DNA of 61,141 nt, taken from Candidatus Sabulitectum sp. (GTDB taxonomy: Bacteria > Fermentibacterota > Fermentibacteria > Fermentibacterales > JCC-6). The stretch is taken from positions 1 to 61,141 of the forward strand of contig JAGLOJ010000054.1 in NCBI GenBank assembly GCA_023139045.1. Direction: 5' to 3'. A program made the translations under genes and the position numbers. The notes below the pieces were generated by a model. That model saw only the letters and a list, made by a program, of their open reading frames with translations. It made no database searches and was not told the DNA's origin. This document shows positions 32,629-41,758 of this stretch, piece after piece. Position 1 is the stretch's first letter. Each line of letters starts with the position of its first letter.

Positions 32629-33108
32629 ATGGCCGTTCATTACTACGATCAGAATGACATCAACACCGATCTCCTTTTTCCGGGGAAGTACACCTATACC
32701 TGCGGAACAGCTCCTGAGATTGTTGAGCATCTTCTGGAGGATCTTGATCCCGAGTTCAGGAGTACAGTCAAGCCTGGAGATATAATCATGGCGGGATCCA
32801 ATTTCGGGTGCGGTTCCAGTCGGGAACAGCCCACACTCGGACTTAAGTATGTAGGAGTACAAGCGGTCGTAGCCAAATCATTTGCAAGAATCTTCTACAG
32901 AAGCTCAATCAACCAGGGACTGCTTCTTGTACAGAGTCCCGAGGCTGTGGAATTCTATACTCCCGGTGATGAAGTTTCAGTTGACCCGGCTGCTGGAATT
33001 CTCAAAGTTGCTGAAAGGGAGTTTCCTTTTCCACCACTCCCTGCGGAGATGCTTTCAATACTTGAAGCCGGTGGACTTCTTAACTGGATAAAAGGGAACA
33101 ATGCTTAG
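32629..33108 (+). CDS. 3-isopropylmalate dehydratase/homoaconitase small subunit
   Basis: 159 residues, one nucleotide after the large subunit's stop. Family marks: NDINTDLLFPGKY, GSNFGCGSSREQPTLGLKYVGV and AKSFARIFYRSSINQGLL, where the SRE supplies the substrate-binding Arg. The specificity loop that reads YLxx in characterised LeuD and HacB proteins is YTYT here, so the substrate is undecided. The last 8 nt overlap the next gene. Confidence 0.9.
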   Translation: MAVHYYDQNDINTDLLFPGKYTYTCGTAPEIVEHLLEDLDPEFRSTVKPGDIIMAGSNFGCGSSREQPTLGLKYVGVQAVVAKSFARIFYRSSINQGLLLVQSPEAVEFYTPGDEVSVDPAAGILKVAEREFPFPPLPAEMLSILEAGGLLNWIKGNNA

Positions 33109-33712
33109 TCTGATTATGGTACTTTCAGTTTTCTCCAGTCTTCCTGGCGGGCTTGGAATTGGCGTGGGTACGTCCGTTTCCAGCTTTTCTCCAGTTGAGG
33201 ATAATTATGACCAGAGGTTTCGAACGCCTGGTCTTTCTTACGGGATCGTAGCGTCTCTGGATGCCCCGGGACCAATGGTATTTCACCTTGGAGGAGAATA
33301 TTTCAGTAAGAAAGCCTCTTCCGGCTGGGATGGCAAGATATCTTCCATGCTTTTCTGGGCATTTCCATGTGCTCAGCTTGGTGTTATGGATGGATTCACC
33401 GTATTTGGTGGACCCGGAATTGTTGGAGTGAGCGGAAGCTACTCTGGAACCGACGATTTCGGCAGTTATGTTGAGGCAGATGGATCCAGCATTGGCTTTG
33501 CTGCTTCGCTGGGAACCGATATTGTTTTGTGGGGTCCTCTCTTCGCCAGATTTGAATACAGACACAGCTGGATGGATATGAAGAGTGACCGGGTGAAGAA
33601 GGATGGAGCAGAGACAGTTGTCTATCCCGCAGCAGAGACTGACCTTGGTTATTCTCAGTATATTTTTTCGCTGAATGTTCAGTTGTTTGCTGTTGACGAA
33701 GAAGCTATGTAA
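33101..33712 (+). CDS. Predicted small outer-membrane beta-barrel protein
   Basis: 203 residues. A short signal peptide (MLSLIMVLSVFSSLPGG) is followed by alternating hydrophobic, Gly/aromatic strands, for example LSYGIVASLDA, MVFHLGGEYF, LFARFEYRHSW and a last strand YIFSLNVQLF, consistent with an eight-stranded barrel. No specific family recognised. The ATG overlaps the end of the dehydratase subunit, but the functions are unlikely to be linked. Confidence 0.6.
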   Translation: MLSLIMVLSVFSSLPGGLGIGVGTSVSSFSPVEDNYDQRFRTPGLSYGIVASLDAPGPMVFHLGGEYFSKKASSGWDGKISSMLFWAFPCAQLGVMDGFTVFGGPGIVGVSGSYSGTDDFGSYVEADGSSIGFAASLGTDIVLWGPLFARFEYRHSWMDMKSDRVKKDGAETVVYPAAETDLGYSQYIFSLNVQLFAVDEEAM

Positions 33713-33736
33713 AAATAGAATTGTGATCTTCGCGGA

Positions 33737-33812
33737 GCCGACGTGGCTCAGTTGGTAGAGCAGCGCACTCGTAATGCGCAGGTCATCGGTTCGACTCCGA
33801 TCGTCGGCTCCA
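33737..33812 (+). tRNA. tRNA-Thr (anticodon CGU)
   Basis: 76 nt including an encoded CCA. Acceptor arm GCCGACG pairs with CGTCGGC, the D-loop GGCTCAGTTGGTAGAGC is standard, and the anticodon stem GCGCA/TGCGC encloses CTCGTAA with anticodon CGT. The T-arm contains GGTTCGACTCC. It lies between the barrel gene and the glmM-like gene. Confidence 0.97.
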
Positions 33813-33842
33813 GCGACTCCGCTCCCGAAAGGGGATATTTTA

Positions 33843-35186
33843 ATGAAAAAACCCATCATCAGCGGTTCCGGCATAAGGGGCATATTTGGTGAAAGCTTCA
33901 CAGTTCAGGATGCCTGCAGCTTTGCCGCTGCTTTTGGAGAACTGGTGGGGCCGGGTCGTGTGGTTGTGGGCAGAGACACACGGAAAAGCGGTCCCGCAGT
34001 AGAAGCTGCGGTGTGCGCCGGTCTGCTGGGTGTCGGGTGTACTCCGATACTTCTGGGCATTGTAACAACGCCTACCGTTCAGTTGGAAGCTATGAGAAAT
34101 GGGATTTGTGGTGGTATTGCCGTTACAAGCAGCCATAATCCCGGTGATTGGAACGCGCTGAAGCTTATTGGTACCGACGGTGTTTTTCTTCGGGCAGAAG
34201 CAAGAGCAAGACTCTCTGAGCTTTTGGTTTCAGAGAGGAAATGGGTTGATTACCGTGGCTGTTCACAGACTGAGATACTGGATGGAAGTATAGCCAGACA
34301 TGTTGATCTTGTTGCAGAATTACCCCTTGTGCAGAAAACGGGAAGAAAACTAAAGGTCGTTCTTGATGTTACCGGTGCCACGGCAGCACTGCTTGGACCG
34401 GCCATGATGGATGCGCTGAATGTTGAATGGGAAATGATTTTCCCTGAAATGACTCCTGAAGGTGACTTTCCCAGAGTGGCTGAGCCTAACAGGGAAAGCC
34501 TTTCCGTTCTGGCTGAAGAGGTTGTTCAAAGAGGCGCGGATGTTGGATTCGGTTTTGACCCTGATGGTGACAGACTGGCTCTGGTTGATAACAGGGGAAG
34601 ACTTATTGGTGAGGAATACACCATCGCACTGGCGCTGGATCATGTTCTTTCACACAATCCCGGGCCTGCCGTGGTCAATCTTTCCACTTCCAGCCTTGCA
34701 GAAGATGCAGCAGAAAAACACGGATGTGTTGTTTACAGAAGCCCTGTAGGCGAGGTCAATGTTATTGAGGAAATGGAAAAAAGGGGAGCAGATATCGGAG
34801 GAGAAGGGAACGGAGGAGTAATACACAGAGATTGTCACCTTGGAAGAGACAGTGCCGTTGGCATGGCTTATGTAGTTTCCTATCTCAGAGAGCACAGGGA
34901 AATGACCATTTCAGACTGGGCCGACAGTTTTCCAGCATACATCAACATGAAAAAGAAAGTCGATTTTACCGGGGATTTTGCAAAGATGGCTCTGCTTCTT
35001 AAAGAGCAGCTTGGCCAGCCGGATGATATTACCGATGGCCTCTGGTGGCGGCGGAACGGCGGATGGGTTCACATAAGGCCATCGGGTACAGAGCCAGTTG
35101 TCAGATTCATTGCAGAGAACACCGCTCAGGAAATCCTTGACAGTGATTATGCTCTGTTCAGAAAGGTACTTACATGTGTGGAATAG
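33843..35186 (+). CDS. glmM: Phosphoglucosamine/phosphohexose mutase
   Basis: 447 residues from ATG 33843 (AAAGGGGA ribosome site); a start inside the tRNA is not credible. Alpha-D-phosphohexomutase: phosphoserine S97 in TSSHNP, metal loop DPDGDR, sugar loop GGEGNGGV, phosphate loop RPSGTEPVVR. The GEGNGG form of the sugar loop is that of archaeal-type GlmM/PMM rather than the bacterial GEQSGH, so the substrate could also be glucose- or mannose-phosphate. A 13-nt overlap with glmS supports the glucosamine-6-P to glucosamine-1-P step of UDP-GlcNAc synthesis. Confidence 0.85.
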   Translation: MKKPIISGSGIRGIFGESFTVQDACSFAAAFGELVGPGRVVVGRDTRKSGPAVEAAVCAGLLGVGCTPILLGIVTTPTVQLEAMRNGICGGIAVTSSHNPGDWNALKLIGTDGVFLRAEARARLSELLVSERKWVDYRGCSQTEILDGSIARHVDLVAELPLVQKTGRKLKVVLDVTGATAALLGPAMMDALNVEWEMIFPEMTPEGDFPRVAEPNRESLSVLAEEVVQRGADVGFGFDPDGDRLALVDNRGRLIGEEYTIALALDHVLSHNPGPAVVNLSTSSLAEDAAEKHGCVVYRSPVGEVNVIEEMEKRGADIGGEGNGGVIHRDCHLGRDSAVGMAYVVSYLREHREMTISDWADSFPAYINMKKKVDFTGDFAKMALLLKEQLGQPDDITDGLWWRRNGGWVHIRPSGTEPVVRFIAENTAQEILDSDYALFRKVLTCVE

Positions 35187-37009
35187 TTGGATATGTAGGG
35201 AAAGGCAAGGCTCTTGATGTTCTTCTGAGTGGATTGAAAAGGCTTGAGTACAGGGGGTACGACTCCGCAGGTTATTCGTTGCAGACGGATAATTCTCTCG
35301 TAGTCCGCAAATGTACAGGCAGAGTAACCGAGCTGGAGGAGATGAATCCGGGCGAGGCGGCAGATGCCACAACAGGAATCGCCCACACCAGATGGGCTAC
35401 TCATGGTGAGCCTACAACAATTAACGCCCACCCGCACAGTGATTTCTCCGGAAGAATATCACTGGTTCACAATGGAATTATCGAGAACTACAAACCTCTG
35501 AGAAAAAAATTAATGGCCCAGGGTATTTCGTTTGAGTCGGAAACCGACACAGAGGTGCTGGCTAAACTTGTAGGCAGTGAGGTGAACAAGGGCAAAAATC
35601 TGTTCAACGCTGTAAAAGATGCTCTTGTTCAGGTAAGAGGTACATACGGAATCGCTGTACTCAGTGCCGACCAGCCTTCTACTCTTGTGGCCGCCAGGTA
35701 CGGCAGTCCTCTGGTTGTGGGAATTGGTGACGGTGAAAATATTGTAGCCAGTGATGTTGCAGCCATTGTGGCTCACACCCGGAATGTTATCTATCTTGAA
35801 GAGGGTGAGATAGTGGAGATTACCAGCGGGGGAATCTCCTCCAATTCATCTGATCCGAAAATGACCAGGGACCGGATACAACATGTAGACTGGGATCTCG
35901 CAGAGATTGAAAAAGACGGGTACCCTCATTACATGCTTAAGGAAATCAATTCACAGCCGGAATCACTTCGAAATGCCTTCAGGGGCAGAATTGATCTGGT
36001 TAACGGTACTGCCAGACTTGGCGGGCTGGACATGTCCGAGAGTGATATGCGCGGTGTTAAAAGAATTGTTATTACAGCTTGCGGAACATCGTGGCACTCG
36101 GGATTAATCGGGAAATACATCATAGAGAAGCTGGCCCGGATATCTGTAGATGTTGAGTATGCCAGCGAGTTCAGGTACAGGGATCCTGTTCTGGAAGACG
36201 GCACGGTGATGTTTGTAATAAGTCAGAGTGGTGAGACTGCAGATACGCTTGCTGCGCTTCGTCTTGCAAAAGAGCGTGGAATCAGAACATTGGGTATTGT
36301 CAATGTAGTGGGTTCAACTATTGCCAGGGAAACCGACAGCGGAGTTTACATTCATGCCGGTCCTGAGATTGGTGTTGCTTCAACAAAAGCCTTTACAGGA
36401 CAGACCATGATCCTCTCGTTGATTGCTCTTGCCTTTGGCAGGGCAAAAGGCAACCTGACCAGAGAGGATGGAATAGAGCTTTGTCGCGGTATCATGGAGA
36501 TTCCCGAAAAAGTGGAAACCATTCTTAAAGGATATGATTCCATCAGGGAAATGGCCAGGCAGTTTACCTATGCCAGTAACTTTCTTTATCTTGGCCGGGG
36601 TGTTAACTATCCTGTAGCACTGGAAGGTGCTCTGAAGTTGAAGGAAATCAGTTACATACATGCAGAAGGATATCCTGCTGCTGAGATGAAGCACGGACCA
36701 ATAGCATTGATTGACGACATGATGCCTGTGGCAGTAATTGCTGTTCAGGATGCTGCTTACGAAAAGGTCATGTCTAACATTCACGAGGTGAAGTCTCGCA
36801 GGGGAAGAGTTCTTGCTATTGCCACGGAAGGCGACAGTGAAATAAGAACCATTGCTGACTGGGTCCTTGAAATACCTCCGGTAGCGGGTATTCTGGTGCC
36901 GCTTCTTTCAGTAATACCGCTTCAGCTTCTCTCTTACTATGTGGCTGTTTCAAGGGGATGTGATGTCGACAAGCCTAGAAACCTTGCTAAGAGTGTTACA
37001 GTGGAGTAA
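35174..37009 (+). CDS. glmS: Glutamine-fructose-6-phosphate aminotransferase
   Basis: 611 residues, full length. The N-terminal class II glutaminase starts MCGIVGYVG with Cys as the mature N-terminus, followed by RLEYRGYDSAG, HTRWATHG and HNGIIENY. Two SIS domains follow (TACGTSWHSG, SQSGETADTLAALR, then LGRGVNYPVALEGALKLKEISY), and the end PRNLAKSVTVE matches the ammonia-channel loop. It makes glucosamine-6-phosphate for peptidoglycan and LPS. It overlaps glmM. No glmS ribozyme is visible upstream; the upstream DNA is coding. Confidence 0.97.
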   Translation: MCGIVGYVGKGKALDVLLSGLKRLEYRGYDSAGYSLQTDNSLVVRKCTGRVTELEEMNPGEAADATTGIAHTRWATHGEPTTINAHPHSDFSGRISLVHNGIIENYKPLRKKLMAQGISFESETDTEVLAKLVGSEVNKGKNLFNAVKDALVQVRGTYGIAVLSADQPSTLVAARYGSPLVVGIGDGENIVASDVAAIVAHTRNVIYLEEGEIVEITSGGISSNSSDPKMTRDRIQHVDWDLAEIEKDGYPHYMLKEINSQPESLRNAFRGRIDLVNGTARLGGLDMSESDMRGVKRIVITACGTSWHSGLIGKYIIEKLARISVDVEYASEFRYRDPVLEDGTVMFVISQSGETADTLAALRLAKERGIRTLGIVNVVGSTIARETDSGVYIHAGPEIGVASTKAFTGQTMILSLIALAFGRAKGNLTREDGIELCRGIMEIPEKVETILKGYDSIREMARQFTYASNFLYLGRGVNYPVALEGALKLKEISYIHAEGYPAAEMKHGPIALIDDMMPVAVIAVQDAAYEKVMSNIHEVKSRRGRVLAIATEGDSEIRTIADWVLEIPPVAGILVPLLSVIPLQLLSYYVAVSRGCDVDKPRNLAKSVTVE

Positions 37010-37033
37010 TTCGGCTGTAACTGTTCGAAAGCA

Positions 37034-37942
37034 ATGCCGGTGAAATTGGCTGCTTTGCGTAAGGTTTTACCGTGGGGCAGGGTTCGTTCCGTAACTAAAC
37101 ATACTTTGCAAGTTACCGGACGCTTTTTCCACCGATTCTATTTGGAGTGGGGCAGAGATAATGTTTACTTTGGCGCAGCTGCAATAGCGTTCAATGTACT
37201 TGTAACGCTGATTCCACTTACTGTGCTGATATTCCAGTTCAGTGCCCTTGCTGTAATGGGTGATCTTTCTTTCAGGGAAGAGTTCATGAACTGGCTGACA
37301 GGCCTGAATCCTTTCGTACCAGAGGCTATAATTGCCGATCTTGAAAATGCTGTTCTTGGTGGCGGTTCCACAATCAGTATCATTGGTTTTGTTACACTTC
37401 TGTGGATGGTGAGCAGGCTGTTCGGAACGATACGTACAGCACTGGACAAGGTATTTGAAGCTCCCGGCAGGCATATTGTGTGGGGCAAACTCTACGATTT
37501 TCTTCTGGCAATACTGGTGGCGCTATGTTTTATCTTTGCCGCAGTCTTCACAATTGCTGCAAAGTTTGCTGCTGGATCTACAGCAGGTGAGTTTCTCACA
37601 TCCATGCCAACTGTCGGCCCGGCTTTGAGTGGTTTTCTAGCTCGTATTCTCAGCCTGACATTTACGTTCCTTGTATTCTTCCTGCTTTACTGGGCTGCGC
37701 CCAACAAGGCAATGCCCAAGAGAATGTCTGCTCTCATGGCATTACTGGCCATGACATTGACTACTCTTGGAACAGAAATCTACATGCGAGCCGTGAGTGC
37801 TCCCGACTGGGGGATAGTGTACGGTTCATTTATCAGCATTATGGCCACTCTCATCTGGCTTTACTGGCTCTGTGTGATATTTATCGGCTCGGCAGAGGTT
37901 GGATCTGTTATATATCAAATGAGAACTAAACAGAAAACTTGA
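37034..37942 (+). CDS. YihY/BrkB-family inner-membrane protein
   Basis: 302 residues with about six membrane helices. Family marks: a Tyr/Phe-rich first segment (YFGAAAIAFNVLVTLIPL), LLWMVSRLFGTIRTALDKVFE, and LYWAAPNK in the middle, with SFISIMATLIWLYWLCVIFIGSAEV near the end. The family was once called ribonuclease BN by mistake; the role is transport-like but unknown. 24 nt after glmS. Its 3' end overlaps the convergent YchF-like gene by 17 nt. Confidence 0.85.
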   Translation: MPVKLAALRKVLPWGRVRSVTKHTLQVTGRFFHRFYLEWGRDNVYFGAAAIAFNVLVTLIPLTVLIFQFSALAVMGDLSFREEFMNWLTGLNPFVPEAIIADLENAVLGGGSTISIIGFVTLLWMVSRLFGTIRTALDKVFEAPGRHIVWGKLYDFLLAILVALCFIFAAVFTIAAKFAAGSTAGEFLTSMPTVGPALSGFLARILSLTFTFLVFFLLYWAAPNKAMPKRMSALMALLAMTLTTLGTEIYMRAVSAPDWGIVYGSFISIMATLIWLYWLCVIFIGSAEVGSVIYQMRTKQKT

Positions 37943-38915
37943 TCTCCAGGATATCCCCGTCCTGTACAACATATTCCTTTCCGTGGAGACCAATTGATCC
38001 GGTCTTTCTAAGTTCCACTTCGTCCGGGATATTCTGAAAAAGCTCGTATGGAATCACCTGTGCTCGAATGAATCCTCTTGCCAGATCCGAATGAATGGTT
38101 CCTGCAGCATCGAGGGCGGAACTGCCCCTCTTGATGGGCCAGGCCCTTACTTCATCCTTCCCCATGGTTAGAAAACTGATGAGGTCAAGAAGAGAATATG
38201 CTGCAGAAAGAACCCTTGCTTTGCCGGAAGCTGCAAACCCCATGGATTCCAGAAATTCGCCACGCTCCTCTTCGGGAAAATCGCACAGTTCAAGCTCGAA
38301 TCCACTGTCAATTCCCAGGAATGTACCGCCATGCTTCTTAACCAGTTCTGAAATTGCTGTTTCATTACTTATTCCCTCACCGGATCTGTTGGAAATTACA
38401 AGAAGGGGTTTCAGTGATGCCAGGGAAAACGGTGAGAGAATATCAAGCTCCTGCTCTGTGAGTTCAATCAACCGGAGTGGAATCTCATTCTCAATTGAAT
38501 CCATGGCGTGCAGAAGAAGCTGTGCTTCCGCCTGCTTTGCCTTGCTCTCTTTTGTCAGGCGGGCTACGCGCTTTTCCATAATTGCCAGGTCTGAAATCAT
38601 CAGTTCTGATTCATTCTGCAGGAAAGTTTCTTCCATGTTTCCAAGGGCATAGTTGTCCAGAACGAGTGCCACCGCGGAGGATTCCTTGATTCTACCCATG
38701 TTTCGGGGATTGAAAGCAGGAGAGGGTACATCAAAGAAAGTAACAGTTGCACTTACAACGCTTTTGGGATTCCAGTGTTCCGTCAGGAAGTCAATGCGAT
38801 GATCGGGAACATGTACTGTAAGAGGCTTTGTGGTATCCACACTGGAAGAACCGGCAAGTGCTCTGTATAAGGTGGATCTTCCGCAACCCGGTTGACCGGC
38901 AAGTGCTATTTTCAT
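37926..38915 (-). CDS. Degenerate YchF/OLA1-like P-loop protein with TGS domain
   Basis: 329 residues. The N-terminus (MKIALAGQPGCGRSTLYRAL) aligns with the YchF P-loop, but the invariant Lys is Arg (R13). The base-recognition motif NxxE appears as ISNRSGEG. Switch II is reduced to FFDVPS. A coiled-coil arm (about 130-180) and the C-terminal TGS domain (RKTGSIGLHGKEYVVQDGDILEIKF) are kept. YchF-type proteins bind ATP/GTP at ribosomes. With these changes nucleotide hydrolysis is doubtful; the protein may bind without turning over. A normal YchF may exist elsewhere. Confidence 0.75.
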   Translation of the reverse strand: MKIALAGQPGCGRSTLYRALAGSSSVDTTKPLTVHVPDHRIDFLTEHWNPKSVVSATVTFFDVPSPAFNPRNMGRIKESSAVALVLDNYALGNMEETFLQNESELMISDLAIMEKRVARLTKESKAKQAEAQLLLHAMDSIENEIPLRLIELTEQELDILSPFSLASLKPLLVISNRSGEGISNETAISELVKKHGGTFLGIDSGFELELCDFPEEERGEFLESMGFAASGKARVLSAAYSLLDLISFLTMGKDEVRAWPIKRGSSALDAAGTIHSDLARGFIRAQVIPYELFQNIPDEVELRKTGSIGLHGKEYVVQDGDILEIKFSV

Positions 38916-38992
38916 CTTGCAACCCCCTGCTCCTGGTTAAATTTTTTCAGCTACTTGCAAGGGGCTAATCTACAAAAATTACCTGCTCAATC

Positions 38993-39397
38993 CTACTCTG
39001 TAAATACTCTGACTGTGTCACCGTCGGCACTGTCCACATTTACCTCAAGTTCCCGGAGAGCTTCAATAAGCTCATCTGTGGGCAGATCTCTGAGCATGGT
39101 TAGATCAATACCCTGATCCTTCATGGCTTCAGCTGCATCGGACGGCATCAGTGCCGAGAGCTTGATCCCCGTTTTAATGAGGCTCATTGGGATTTTTACA
39201 TTGACCTTATCACCGTCAGCACTGTCAACTACCACCCTGAGGTATCTCGGGGATGTATGATCTGTTACGGTTTTTTCCATGGATTCAGCCGTTGTATTCC
39301 GGGAGGTTGAAACCTTTTCCAGAAGAGAAGAAGCCTCGTCTGCGGTTATCTTACCTTCAGAGAGCATTTCCAGTATCTTCATTCTTGAATCACTCAT
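38993..39397 (-). CDS. SHOCT-like (YvlB/LiaX N-terminal type) protein
   Basis: 134 residues. The first helix-turn-helix KILEMLSEGKITADEASSLLEKV is the short SHOCT-like motif found at the start of YvlB/LiaX proteins. A repeated element follows, LRVVVDSADGDKVNVKIPMSLI, and again near the end ELEVNVDSADGDTVRVF. It is the third gene of a minus-strand cluster behind a DUF2089 gene, a common arrangement. Function unknown; YvlB/LiaX relatives act in envelope-stress responses. Confidence 0.7.
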   Translation of the reverse strand: MSDSRMKILEMLSEGKITADEASSLLEKVSTSRNTTAESMEKTVTDHTSPRYLRVVVDSADGDKVNVKIPMSLIKTGIKLSALMPSDAAEAMKDQGIDLTMLRDLPTDELIEALRELEVNVDSADGDTVRVFTE

Positions 39398-39422
39398 ATC
39401 TATCTCCTTTACACCTTACACC

Positions 39423-39671
39423 TTACACAAATGACAGATAAACTCTGTCGCCATTTTTACTGTTTATGTCAACTTTCAAACCGTGAAGTCCAACCATGAC
39501 CCACCAGGCAAGATGAGCATTCCGCAGGATGTTCCCGTAATCTTTCTTTCTGAAGAAAGGACTTGCAGTCATGGCAATTGGAACAAGAGGAAGCAGCAGG
39601 AGCCAGAAGACAAACCACGGAAGTGGTATAATCACTTTCTGAATTCGGAGCAAAAGAAAAAACGCAGGCAT
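39423..39671 (-). CDS. Small membrane protein with SHOCT-associated tail
   Basis: 82 residues from ATG 39671, one nucleotide after the DUF2089 stop. Two hydrophobic stretches (VIIPLPWFVFWLLLLPLVPIA and a second around AHLAWWVMVGL), then a short tail GLKVDINSKNGDRVYLSFV. That tail resembles the VDSADGDKV repeats of the next gene, suggesting a shared small beta motif. No known function. Confidence 0.6.
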   Translation of the reverse strand: MPAFFLLLRIQKVIIPLPWFVFWLLLLPLVPIAMTASPFFRKKDYGNILRNAHLAWWVMVGLHGLKVDINSKNGDRVYLSFV

Positions 39672-39672
39672 A

Positions 39673-40020
39673 TTAGAGCACCTCCAATGCTTCAGAAACG
39701 GTGATCTCTCCCTTTTCAAGTCGTTGGATGGTGCTTGCCTGAGGGGGATTCATCTCCATCCCGCGATTGAGTTTCCCTACAAGTTTCTCCAGCCGCGCCC
39801 GTGCGGTGGGATAACTGACGCCCAGTGCATCCTGGAGTTTCTTTATTGATCCGAAACTTCTGATGAACGCAATTGCCAGGGCCTGGTCTTCGTAGTTGAG
39901 TCCTGCCAGTGCATCCATTTCAAAATGCCCCTCCACAGAAAGGTCGCATGTTTTACAGTGGAGCTTAACCGGAGCCATGGGCTTCCTGCAAGATGGGCAT
40001 CGAACATCGCCAATATTCAT
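39673..40020 (-). CDS. DUF2089 zinc-ribbon/HTH regulator
   Basis: 115 residues from ATG 40020, with GGAGG 6 nt upstream; reading from TTG 40026 adds two residues only. The zinc ribbon CPSCRKPM...LHCKTC is followed by a helix-turn-helix (FGSIKKLQDALGVSYPTARARLEKLV) and a C-terminal LEKGEITVSEALEVL that again resembles the SHOCT motif. The protein is probably a DNA-binding regulator of its own three-gene cluster (see the palindrome upstream). Confidence 0.8.
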   Translation of the reverse strand: MNIGDVRCPSCRKPMAPVKLHCKTCDLSVEGHFEMDALAGLNYEDQALAIAFIRSFGSIKKLQDALGVSYPTARARLEKLVGKLNRGMEMNPPQASTIQRLEKGEITVSEALEVL

Positions 40021-40043
40021 AAACAACCTCCATTTCTCTAAAG

Positions 40044-40072
40044 TAAATATACATTATATTTAATAATGTCAA
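40044..40072 (-). promoter_or_regulatory. Promoter with overlapping palindrome before the DUF2089 cluster
   Basis: On the minus strand, TTGACA (40072-40067), a 15-nt spacer, then TATATT (40051-40046). A perfect palindrome TAAATATA-CAT-TATATTTA covers 40044-40062 and includes the -10, so a bound protein would block the promoter. The adjacent HTH protein is the natural candidate. Confidence 0.5.
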
Positions 40073-40195
40073 GGTCTCTCCTTAAGATTATTGCAGTGAC
40101 TGAAATTCTATTGAGTTCGGGTCATTGACTCAGGATGAACAATGTTGCTAATTAGAGTGGTGGTTTTCACCAGTTAAAAAAGCAGGAGGGTTATT

Positions 40196-41458
40196 ATGGA
40201 AATAGTTTCTGTTATTCTCGGTGGCGGTAGAGGAACCAGACTTTTCCCGTTAACTCTTCACAGAAGTAAACCTGCTGTTCCCATCGGTGGAAAATACAGG
40301 CTTATTGATATTCCGGTATCAAACTGTGTTAACAACGGTATCAAGAAGATTCTGGTTCTTACTCAGTACAACAGTGAGAGTCTCAACAGGCATGTAGGGC
40401 AGACTTACAGGTTTGACAGGTTTTCAGACGGGTTTGTTTCTATTCTTGCTGCGGAACAGACACCGGAGAACACAAACTGGTTTCAAGGTACTGCCGACGC
40501 TGTAAGACAGGGGCTTGTTCATATTCTTTCCCAGTGTCCCGATATGGTTCTTATTCTCTCCGGTGATCAGCTTTACAGGATGGATTTTTCTGACTTTGTG
40601 AAGCAGTTCCAATCTTCAAATGCCGATATCAGTATTGCTACCAAACCGGTGACTGCAGAAGAGGCTCCCGATCTGGGCATTATGCAGGTAGCAACAGACG
40701 GGGTAATCAAGGGTTTCGTGGAGAAACCGTCAATTGATAAGCTGTCGGGGCTTACAAGTGATCAACATGGTTTAAGCCGGGAAAGACCTTACCTGGGCAG
40801 CATGGGTATTTATCTTTTTAAGCCGGAAGTTCTGCGCAGAATTCTTCTGGATGAAGACAGCGACAAGACAGATTTCGGGAAGGAGATCATTCCGGATGCA
40901 ATTGACCGCTACAAAGTAACGTCCTACATGTTCGACGGCTACTGGTCTGATATTGGAACCATAAGCAGCTTTTTCAAAGCCAATATCGATATGGCTATGC
41001 CTGATCCTGAATTTGATATGTACGCCAATTTTACACCTCTTTATACCAGGGCAAGAGCTCTTCCCGGAGCCAGAATAAAAAATACTACACTGAACAATGT
41101 CATTGTCTGTGGAGCATCTGATATAGCAGGGGCACACATAGAAAATTCTATTGTTGGTATTCGAAGCTACATTGGGTCAGGTACATCAATGAAGAACAGT
41201 ATTAACATGGGAACCGACTTCTGGCGGGGGCATTCAAGGGATTCCGGTGCAGTCGACGCCAGTTACCCTGCTCTCGGTATCGGTAGAGATTGTGTTATCA
41301 GAAACACAATACTGGATAAGAATGTGAGATTGGGGAATGAAGTCCGACTGGTTAATGAAGAGCGACTGGATTTCTTTGATGGGGATGGTATCTACATAAG
41401 GGATGGCATTATCGTGGTTCCAAAGGGAGTAACCGTACCGGATGGTACGGTGCTTTAG
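40196..41458 (+). CDS. glgC: Glucose-1-phosphate adenylyltransferase
   Basis: 420 residues. Makes ADP-glucose for glycogen. The N-terminal nucleotidyltransferase has [21 protein letters not shown], then [22 protein letters not shown] and the glucose-1-P site FVEKP; the second half is a left-handed beta-helix ([19 protein letters not shown]). CAGGAGG lies 7 nt before the ATG. No glgA or glgB alongside. Sequence style ([24 protein letters not shown]) is close to the plant/cyanobacterial branch. Confidence 0.95.
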   Translation: MEIVSVILGGGRGTRLFPLTLHRSKPAVPIGGKYRLIDIPVSNCVNNGIKKILVLTQYNSESLNRHVGQTYRFDRFSDGFVSILAAEQTPENTNWFQGTADAVRQGLVHILSQCPDMVLILSGDQLYRMDFSDFVKQFQSSNADISIATKPVTAEEAPDLGIMQVATDGVIKGFVEKPSIDKLSGLTSDQHGLSRERPYLGSMGIYLFKPEVLRRILLDEDSDKTDFGKEIIPDAIDRYKVTSYMFDGYWSDIGTISSFFKANIDMAMPDPEFDMYANFTPLYTRARALPGARIKNTTLNNVIVCGASDIAGAHIENSIVGIRSYIGSGTSMKNSINMGTDFWRGHSRDSGAVDASYPALGIGRDCVIRNTILDKNVRLGNEVRLVNEERLDFFDGDGIYIRDGIIVVPKGVTVPDGTVL

Positions 41459-41461
41459 CTG

Positions 41462-41758
41462 CTATCTGGAGACGTTTTCCAATAGCCTTCTGGCGAATTC
41501 TTTTTCATTGGGGATCTCGTCGTAGTCCAGTGCCAGGGAAGACAACACATCGATGTAAGCTCTTATTATTGAGGCTTTTGTGATCCTCTCTTGCCTGTTG
41601 TTCTTTGATCGGTTAGTTGAAATTGTTCTCACAATGCGAGTTAGAATTTCTTCCTGGTCCGGCCTGACCGGAACTGTGAGCCGAACTGAAGCGACTGACT
41701 GTTCCTCGATATCTGCAATGCTGCTTACCAGGCCGCTGTTTCTTTTAGTGTTGTCCAT
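41462..41758 (-). CDS. Small hypothetical protein, possibly DNA-binding
   Basis: 98 residues from ATG 41758, chosen because AGGAGG sits 8 nt upstream. No known family. The core RLTVPVRPDQEEILTRIVRTI, then RITKASIIRAYIDVLSSL, is a strand followed by two helices, which resembles a ribbon-helix-helix or plasmid-partition type regulator. It converges on glgC with only 3 nt between the stops and is divergent from the pil operon, whose expression it might affect. Function unproven. Confidence 0.5.
   Translation of the reverse strand: MDNTKRNSGLVSSIADIEEQSVASVRLTVPVRPDQEEILTRIVRTISTNRSKNNRQERITKASIIRAYIDVLSSLALDYDEIPNEKEFARRLLENVSR

Noticed and set aside
31377..33108. Naming the pair leuCD
   Set aside because: Specificity loop and neighbours do not decide between LeuCD, HacAB and related enzymes.
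33125..33901. Minus-strand frame covering the barrel gene, tRNA and the start of glmM
   Set aside because: It runs through a tRNA gene, and its protein has no recognisable features.
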